From contig JANNHO010000330.1 in assembly GCA_031404435.1 (NCBI GenBank), positions 1 through 18,581 on the forward strand: a stretch of DNA of 18,581 bases. Direction: 5' to 3'. The notes beneath the pieces were generated by a model. The model did no database searches. It had not been told where the DNA came from and saw only the letters and a list, made by a program, of their open reading frames with translations. This document shows positions 14,418 to 18,581 of this stretch, piece by piece. This DNA is from VFMC01 sp031404435 (GTDB lineage: Bacteria; Actinomycetota; Acidimicrobiia; Acidimicrobiales; Ilumatobacteraceae). The position numbers were made by a program, and so were the translations under genes. Each line of letters starts with the position of its first letter. Position 1 is the first letter of the stretch.

Positions 14418-14423
14418 GCTGTG

Positions 14424-15470
14424 TCAGGCCCCGGCCCTGATGCCGGCGGCCTCGTCGAAGACCACGACGACCCGCGTCACCTCGCCGGCCGCGAGCGCCC
14501 GGAACCCGTCGCCGACATCGTCGAGCGCAGTCGCCGCGACACCATGCCGGCCAAGTCGAGCTGCCCGCGTCGCCACATGTCGACGTAGCGGGGGGATGTC
14601 GAGCCGGGGGCGGGTGGACCCCATGAAGACCCCGACCAGTGAGCGGCCCTGGCGGGTCCACTTGGCGGACATCGATGACCGCATGGTCGGCCATCACCCC
14701 GACTACGTACGTGGCACGTCCCCGCGCCGTCATGGCCATCGCTTGGGCAACCGTCGATGGACGGCCGATCACCTCGAAGGCATGGTCGACACCACCACCG
14801 GTCATCGACACCACTGCGTCGGGCGCGTCCACCTGTGAGGCATCGACGGTGTCGGTCGCTCCCAGTCGTATTGCGGTGTCGAGCTTGCCAGCGGACACAT
14901 CGATGGCAATGATCCGTGACGCTCCGGCAATGCGCGCGCCCTGGATCACGTTGAGGCCAACGCCACCGCAACCGAGCACGGCAACCGTGTCGCCGGGGCG
15001 TACCTTGGCGACGTTGAACACCGAGCCGAGCCCGGTCACCACCGCACAACCGAGCAGCGAGGCGAGGTCCATCGGCATGTCGTCGGGAATGACCACGAGA
15101 CCGCGTTCGTCGACGACGATCTTGTCGCTCAGCGCCCCCACGTTGCCGATCACCGTGATCGCCTTGCGGTCCAGCGTCAGCAGCCGCGGCGGTCCGAGGA
15201 TCGGCGGCGCGTGGAGTCGGGATTGGCGCAGTGCACGGGCTCGCCGCTATCGCACGGTGTGCACGAACCGCAGCCCTGTACGAGGCAGGTCACGACGTGA
15301 TCGCCGACGGCCACGCTGGTGACCGAGGTGCCGACGGCTTCCACCACGCCCGCACCTTCATGGCCGAGCAGGAACGGGCGAGCCCGCACCAACGTGCCGT
15401 CGAGCCAATGGAGATCGCTGTGGCACAGACCGACCGCCGCCGTACGCACGATCACCTCGCGTGGTGCCAG
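14424..15470 (-). pseudogene. Zinc-dependent alcohol dehydrogenase, frameshifted and N-terminally truncated
   Basis: Homology runs across three frames. From 15470: LAPREVIVRTAAVGLCHSDL with the catalytic Cys, GHEGAGVVEAVG, and the structural zinc Cys set in GCGSCTPCDSGEPVHC. After a frame change near 15215: PPRLLTLDRKAITVIGNVG, then the NAD-binding VAVLGCGGVGLNVIQGARIA and VDHAFEVIGRPSTVAQAM. Near 14660 it shifts again to RQGRSLVGVFMGSTRPRLDI. At a run of six G (14590-14595) it shifts to RYVDMWRRGQLDLAGMVSRR, and near 14535 back to ALDDVGDGFRALAAGEVTRV, ending at TGA 14424. The N-terminal 20-30 residues and start codon are missing: upstream of LAP the frame has no ATG and meets a TGA. Neighbouring genes are intact, so this is more likely decay than poor sequence, though several sites lie in G/C runs. 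Confidence 0.85.
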
Positions 15471-15751
15471 TGATGAACGCGTCGACCGGACGATGCTTCA
15501 ACACCGAGATGGTGATGAAGCAACACGTTGTCTCCGGGGAGTTCGCCAGTGGCTTCGCGCTTGGGCTGCTCGCGAAAGACGTTGGGATTGCCGACTCCCT
15601 TGCCGGGGCGATGCATCACTCGGCCCCATTGGCTGCCCTCGTCTCCAAGTTGTTGGCCGAAGCGCGCGAAGCGATCGGTGCGACGGTCGACCACACCCGC
15701 GCCTACCAGCACTGGGCAGGTAGCAATCCGCATCTCAACGAAGATGACTGA
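15461..15751 (+). pseudogene. C-terminal fragment of a 3-hydroxyisobutyrate dehydrogenase-like gene
   Basis: From about 15470 the frame reads VMNASTGRCFNTEMVMKQHV, SGEFASGFALGLLAKDVGIA (the family's catalytic Lys lies in the KD pair), DSLAGAMHHSAPLAALVSKL, and a normal C-terminus ending at TGA 15751. This is the all-helical C-terminal domain of beta-hydroxyacid dehydrogenases. The whole N-terminal Rossmann domain with its GxGxxG motif (about 190 residues) is absent, so the product could not bind NAD(P). The apparent GTG start at 15461 lies inside sequence matching the antisense alcohol dehydrogenase. Both fragments meet at about 15470, which points to a deletion or inversion joint. Confidence 0.8.
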
Positions 15752-15848
15752 ACCTCGTGGGCAGATTCGGCGGTCGCTGCGAGAATCTCTCAAGATTGCG
15801 AGCAACGCTGCCGATAACACATCTGCGGCGATCCAACTCCGACGTCCT

Positions 15849-15871
15849 GGCCGACTCCGCTACGGTCGGCC
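15849..15871 (-). terminator. Hairpin between convergent gene ends
   Basis: GGCCGA (15849-15854) pairs with TCGGCC (15866-15871) and, after a CT bulge, CCG pairs with CGG around a CTA loop. It lies about 55 bp beyond the stop of the small acidic His-tail gene and about 97 bp beyond the plus-strand dehydrogenase fragment. The remaining bases of 15752-15925 show no gene that I can support. Confidence 0.4.
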
Positions 15872-15925
15872 GGGACATTTCCCCGCATTCGGCCAGTGAT
15901 TTGCTCCGGTCGTCAGGGCTGCTCG

Positions 15926-16225
15926 TCAGTGCTGGTGATCGGCGCCGTCGTTGTGGCTGTGACCGTGGTCGTGGTCGTGGCCGGGACCGGAGTTGTCGTT
16001 GTCGATCGCGTCGAGGAACGCTTCGACGTCGTGGTCCTCGCCGCCGACGAGCCAGATGACGACTTCGTCGTCGTCTTCATCGTCCCAGGGGAGCATGCCT
16101 TCCACGCTGTAGCGGTCGACGGTGATGTCTTCGCTGTCATCGTCGACGGGTGCGATGACAGCCAGTTCGACCTCGGCGTCGGGGGGTTGATCGCGGAGCA
16201 TGTCGATGAGTTCACTGACGGTCAT
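15926..16225 (-). CDS. Small acidic protein with His/Asp-rich C-terminal tail
   Basis: The 99-residue protein starts MTVSELIDMLRDQPPDAEVE, the same opening as small bacterial proteins in which a helix (VSELIxxL) precedes a strand. It continues with two acidic patches (PVDDDSEDITVD and WDDEDDDEVVIW) and VGGEDHDVEAFLDAIDNDN. The tail from about residue 80 reads GPGHDHDHGHSHNDGADHQH, with seven His. Such a tail could bind Ni, Zn, Co or Cu. No enzyme motif is seen, and I do not recognise a named family. ATG 16225 has AAAGG eight bases upstream. The gene lies 61 bp downstream of the 190-aa gene on the same strand, so they may be co-transcribed. Confidence 0.75.
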   Translation of the reverse strand: MTVSELIDMLRDQPPDAEVELAVIAPVDDDSEDITVDRYSVEGMLPWDDEDDDEVVIWLVGGEDHDVEAFLDAIDNDNSGPGHDHDHGHSHNDGADHQH

Positions 16226-16286
16226 TGATGTGGCCTTTCGATCAAAGCATTTCGGTGGCAGACGGGGATCGTGCGAACGACGACGA

Positions 16287-16859
16287 TCATCGATCGGAAT
16301 CGAGCCAGCGCGGTGCGTTTTCGAGCAGGTAGAGGCTCACGTCGCGGCATCGGATGAGTGTGTCACAGAACGCCTCCTCGTTGGCCGTGTACATGTCGGC
16401 CAGCTCGATCGGGATGCGCGTCACCATCGACAGGCTGCGCTCGGGGGCGTCGGTGACGCTGGCGAACGAGTCGATCGCCGACACCTCGACGGGCAGATCG
16501 ACGCCGCCGACTCCGGCGATTTCGGTCGCCAGCACCAGCAAGTCGGGAGCGTGGGGCAGCGGCGGCAACGTCCAGGTGAATAACAGCGGAAACGTGAAGC
16601 CGCTGGGCGGATCGTCGTCGGGATCGTCCTGCTTCATCACTTCGTCTTCGAAGCCGAGCAGCGCTCGCGGATCGACCTCGAGCGACAGGTGCAGGTCAAT
16701 CGGGCCGTTGCACGCCTCCTCCGGGTGCAGATCGACCTCCCATAACTGGCGCAGCGAGTAGGTCTCCACGAAGTGCCGTTCGTCGTGCACGTGGAACCCG
16801 TGATCGATCGCATGGCTCTTCAGATCTGCGACGAATCCGGCGACGTCGATGACGGCCAC
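16287..16859 (-). CDS. Conserved-looking protein of unknown function (190 aa)
   Basis: I do not recognise the family. The protein starts MAVIDVAGFVADLKSHAIDH, followed by HVHDERHFVETYSLRQLWEVDL and IDLHLSLEVDPRALLGFEDE, then an acidic loop MKQDDPDDDPPSGF, a Pro-rich stretch FTWTLPPLPHAPDLL and a C-terminal part ending in LYLLENAPRWLDSDR. It has no signal peptide or membrane segment, so it is likely cytoplasmic. Codon use matches the neighbours and the start is well defined: GTG 16859 with GGAAGG six bases upstream. It diverges from the inositol monophosphatase-like gene across 87 bp and precedes the small acidic protein. Confidence 0.75.
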   Translation of the reverse strand: MAVIDVAGFVADLKSHAIDHGFHVHDERHFVETYSLRQLWEVDLHPEEACNGPIDLHLSLEVDPRALLGFEDEVMKQDDPDDDPPSGFTFPLLFTWTLPPLPHAPDLLVLATEIAGVGGVDLPVEVSAIDSFASVTDAPERSLSMVTRIPIELADMYTANEEAFCDTLIRCRDVSLYLLENAPRWLDSDR

Positions 16860-16898
16860 GGTGGTCCTTCCTGCGCGGTGATGCCTGATGCGGTCGGT

Positions 16899-16911
16899 CT
16901 GAACGATTCAG
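16899..16911. promoter_or_regulatory. 13-bp dyad (CTGAA-CGA-TTCAG) in the divergent gap
   Basis: Perfect 5-base arms around three bases, lying midway between the divergent starts at 16859 and 16947. It could be an operator, but the arms are short and chance is possible. Confidence 0.2.
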
Positions 16912-16933
16912 CCCGCGGACATGGCGATGACAC

Positions 16934-16939
16934 TACCGT
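16934..16939 (+). promoter_or_regulatory. TANNNT box (TACCGT) seven bases before the IMPase-family start
   Basis: TACCGT ends seven bases before ATG 16947, the spacing expected for a leaderless actinobacterial transcript. This agrees with the absence of a ribosome site and supports 16947 as the start. Confidence 0.3.
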
Positions 16940-16946
16940 GCGGTCC

Positions 16947-17699
16947 ATGATGAGGGATGGCCTGGGCCTGCTGCACGACACCGCCGACGCGGTAGCCGAC
17001 GCGCTGCGCAGCATCGTCGACCGTGGCCCATCGGGCCGGCGGACCGGTCAGTACGCGCTTGACGTCGTTGCCGATGATGCGGCGCTGGCAGTGTTGCGCC
17101 GAGCGGGTGTTGGCATCGTGTCCGAGGAAAGCGGCGTCGAAATTGGGTCGTGCCCCGAGGTCGTCGTGATCGATCCGGTCGATGGCTCCACCAATGCCAG
17201 CCGTGGTCTGCCCTGGTTCGCCACGTCGCTGTGCCTGGTCGATGCCGATGGCCCGGCGGTCGCACTCGTCGTGAACCAGGCGAGCGGTGTGCGGTACTGG
17301 GCCGAACGTGGTGGAGGCGCATGGCGCGACGGCGTGCGGCTCGCTGCGTCGGGATGTCGAGAGGTGAGGTCGGCGATCGTCGGTCTCAACGGAGTCCCGC
17401 CCCGCCACCTCGGCTACGCCCAGTCAAGGGTGCTCGGCGCCGTTGCGCTCGACCTGTGCCTGGTCGCCGAGGGTGTGCTCGACGGCTACATCGACTGCAT
17501 CGTCGATGCGCACGGGGTGTGGGACTACGCCGGCGGCGTGATGATCTGCGCCGAAGCCGGGGCGAGCGTGGTGGACGTGTCGGATCGCGAGCTCTACACC
17601 CTCACCCACGACGCCCGCCGGACCCCCATCGCCGCAGCCACGCCCGAACTGCTGGCCACCTTGCTCGCCGCCCGCCAGTCCATGCCCGCGACCGGATGA
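16947..17699 (+). CDS. Inositol monophosphatase-family phosphatase
   Basis: The 250-residue protein shows the three metal-binding signatures of the family: VSEESGVEIG (about 58-67), IDPVDGSTNASRGLPWFATS (about 75-94, the DPxDGxxN motif) and WDYAGGVMICAEAGASVVDV (about 192-211, the WDxxxG...EAG motif). The enzymes remove phosphate from inositol phosphates, histidinol phosphate, PAP or sugar phosphates, with Mg2+ bound by these acidic residues. Substrate choice cannot be read from sequence, and no histidine-biosynthesis gene is nearby. ATG 16947 was chosen because a TACCGT box lies seven bases upstream and the protein then begins MMRDGLGLLHDTADAVADAL, a normal first helix; the open frame extends to 16773 antisense to the neighbouring gene. 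Likely cytoplasmic. Confidence 0.9.
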   Translation: MMRDGLGLLHDTADAVADALRSIVDRGPSGRRTGQYALDVVADDAALAVLRRAGVGIVSEESGVEIGSCPEVVVIDPVDGSTNASRGLPWFATSLCLVDADGPAVALVVNQASGVRYWAERGGGAWRDGVRLAASGCREVRSAIVGLNGVPPRHLGYAQSRVLGAVALDLCLVAEGVLDGYIDCIVDAHGVWDYAGGVMICAEAGASVVDVSDRELYTLTHDARRTPIAAATPELLATLLAARQSMPATG

Positions 17700-17739
17700 G
17701 CGTGCTGCTCCTGGTGCCCCGCAGCGATAGCAATCGGCC

Positions 17740-17826
17740 CATCCGAGTGCCTCGTGCCCACCCGTGTGGGCCCTCGCCACTCGGACCACCCGCCAGGGAC
17801 TCGGATGACAGCCAGGGACTCGGATG
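17740..17826. repeat. Spaced ACTCGGA copies, two within a 16-bp direct repeat
   Basis: GCCAGGGACTCGGATG occurs perfectly at 17792-17807 and 17811-17826. A further ACTCGGA lies at 17779-17785, so three copies of this core recur at 20- and 19-base spacing. An inverted copy, CATCCGAGT, is at 17740-17748. The cluster lies between the end of the IMPase-family gene and the tRNA, 60-150 bp upstream of the tRNA. It may be a protein-binding cluster or simple duplication. Confidence 0.6.
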
Positions 17827-17888
17827 CTGCTGCCGACGGATCCCGGGTGCGAGCAAACACGTCGCGGTAGCATTGCCAGTCCCGTAGC

Positions 17889-17962
17889 GGGCGCATAGCT
17901 CAGTTGGTTAGAGCGCTTCCCTTACAAGGAAGATGTCGGGGGTTCGAATCCCTCTGCGCCCA
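17889..17962 (+). tRNA. tRNA-Val (anticodon UAC)
   Basis: A complete 74-nt cloverleaf. Acceptor GGGCGCA pairs with TGCGCCC, the D arm is GCTC...GAGC, the anticodon stem CTTCC/GGAAG encloses the loop CTTACAA with anticodon TAC at positions 34-36, and the T arm GGGGG-TTCGAAT-CCCTC has one G-T pair. The discriminator is A. The 3' CCA is not encoded (CAC follows). It reads GUA and, through wobble, other valine codons. A TAGCAT box at 17868-17873 is a possible -10. No integrated element or repeated tRNA end is visible beside it. Confidence 0.97.
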
Positions 17963-18285
17963 CTGGTCGTTCTCGATTTCACAGCACTCCGGCCCGTCTA
18001 TTGGTCAAGCGCAGGGTTTGAATGAGGAACCACCACCTACGACGGCATTGTTGCATACGCCACGCCGTCACCCGTCCAACATGAACCGGGCCCAGAATCT
18101 CAACATGAGTGGGCCCAGGAACAGCGTCGCCAGGCTGCCTGCCTTCGGGGAGAGGCGGTAAGCGCCACCGCGCAGTGGTCGCCCTCAATGCAACAGTGCG
18201 TGTTGAAATGGCAATGATCGACCGCGTCGTTTCTGTAACCGAGGTTTGTGCGAGCGGGAACCTGGCCGCCGGGGCGGGCACTGCC
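17963..18285. other. Gene-poor stretch with a possible coding remnant
   Basis: These 323 bases hold no complete gene that I can support. On the minus strand, 18184-18068 is an open frame of 38 codons without an ATG start, reading GGAYRLSPKAGSLATLFLGP and then LMLRFWARFMLDG to TGA. It looks like the hydrophobic C-terminus of a real protein, possibly a remnant or a gene with an unusual start. The rest (17963-18067 and 18190-18283) is less G/C-rich and shows no repeats of note. Confidence 0.35.
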
Positions 18286-18298
18286 TCAGATGCTGAGG
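18284..18298 (-). terminator. Hairpin overlapping the stop codon of the membrane protein gene
   Basis: CCTCAG-ATG-CTGAGG forms a perfect 6-bp stem with a three-base loop. It includes the TGA stop (18286-18288 on the plus strand) of the minus-strand gene. It could be an mRNA end structure; no T-tract follows. Confidence 0.25.
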
Positions 18299-18581
18299 AT
18301 TTCCACCGAAGCCCGAACGGTCAGGAACAGGCTGAATCCGACGAGCACCGCCACGACGACCCTTCCCGCCAACTGGATGGGGCGTTGCTCGAGCACGGCG
18401 GACAGGCGGCCCGGTAGGGCGATACGCCCGATGATGTAGACCACCAGGCCGACGAAGACCGGCGGCACCAGGGCGAAGGGGACCACACCCAGGATGGGCA
18501 CGTTCCGGAACCGGCTGTCACCTTCCGCTGTCTGCTGGAGCCGAGCAGCCACCGAGCCGAGGGCAGCCCCGAACAATGCAG
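18286..18581 (-). CDS. Membrane protein, partial (N-terminus beyond window)
   Basis: The frame is open to the right edge, so only the last 98 codons are present. Two membrane segments are clear: VPILGVVPFALVPPVFVGLV continuing to YIIG (about 70 residues before the end), and AGRVVVAVLVGFSLFLTVRA near the C-terminus, which ends VEILSI. Between them lies a basic loop (IALPGRLSAVLEQRP). No family is recognised from this part; a small permease or membrane anchor would fit. Codon use matches the genes around it. A TTG at 18576 could be read as a start, but nothing supports it over a longer gene. Confidence 0.65.
   Translation of the reverse strand, partial: ALFGAALGSVAARLQQTAEGDSRFRNVPILGVVPFALVPPVFVGLVVYIIGRIALPGRLSAVLEQRPIQLAGRVVVAVLVGFSLFLTVRASVEILSI

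Noticed and set aside
15753..16059. Plus-strand frames at 15757-16059 and 15896-16228 with Val/Arg-rich translations
   Set aside because: They mirror the GTGGTC repeats and the His/Asp tail codons of the minus-strand small gene; no independent support.
17889..18100. tRNA-Val as an integration site (attB/attL) of a mobile element
   Set aside because: No second copy of the tRNA 3' end, no integrase and no change of gene type nearby in the window.
17979..18281. 100-codon minus-strand frame
   Set aside because: Arg/Pro-rich with no homology that I recognise; the overlapping 38-codon frame at 18068-18184 looks more protein-like.
1..18581. CRISPR array or insertion sequence
   Set aside because: No regularly spaced identical repeats beyond the short cluster at 17740-17826, no transposase motifs and no terminal inverted repeats were seen.

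Overview
The window is high-GC DNA with strong third-position G/C bias, GTG/TTG starts, TANNNT -10 boxes close to start codons and gene families typical of Actinobacteria. A free-living actinobacterium, perhaps of the Acidimicrobiia (Ilumatobacter-like), is my inference; no taxonomic marker in the window proves it.

Left part (1-4882). A minus-strand series holds a Baeyer-Villiger monooxygenase fused in one frame to a hormone-sensitive-lipase-type esterase (1544-4138), an atypical SDR / NAD(P)H-binding protein (499-1413), and, through an ATGA overlap, a CPBP-type intramembrane protease cut by the window edge. A SnoaL-like gene (4328-4882) diverges from the monooxygenase across a region with an 18-bp perfect dyad. 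Positions 4928-6522 hold an ECF42-type unit: a YCII/DGPF protein and a long sigma factor with C-terminal extension. A TGTCGA-N17-CGTC element upstream matches the promoter signature I recall for ECF42 sigma factors.

Middle (6784-14362). The best candidate for something undescribed is the minus-strand redoxin gene at 6784-7890. Its reading frame is interrupted only by one in-frame TGA, exactly where the thioredoxin-fold catalytic cysteine is expected (Trp-[TGA]-Gly-Cys-Arg). A 6-bp GC hairpin lies at the right distance for a bacterial SECIS, so it probably encodes a selenoprotein. Divergent from it is an MFS transporter with a C-terminal cyclic-nucleotide-binding domain, directly followed by an ATP-grasp ligase resembling the carnosine synthase ATP-grasp domain. 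These two may make and export a small peptide. Then follow a secreted lipoprotein of unknown function, a VOC protein with a His-rich loop and a MetE-like protein.

Right part (14363-18581). A Zn-alcohol dehydrogenase with several frameshifts lies head to head with the C-terminal third of a 3-hydroxyisobutyrate-dehydrogenase-like gene. Both lose their N-terminal coding parts at the same point (about 15470), which looks like a deletion or rearrangement scar. Next come a small acidic protein with a His/Asp tail, an unknown 190-aa protein, a divergent inositol-monophosphatase-family gene, a tRNA-Val(UAC) and the end of a membrane protein. No CRISPR array, insertion sequence or rRNA was seen.
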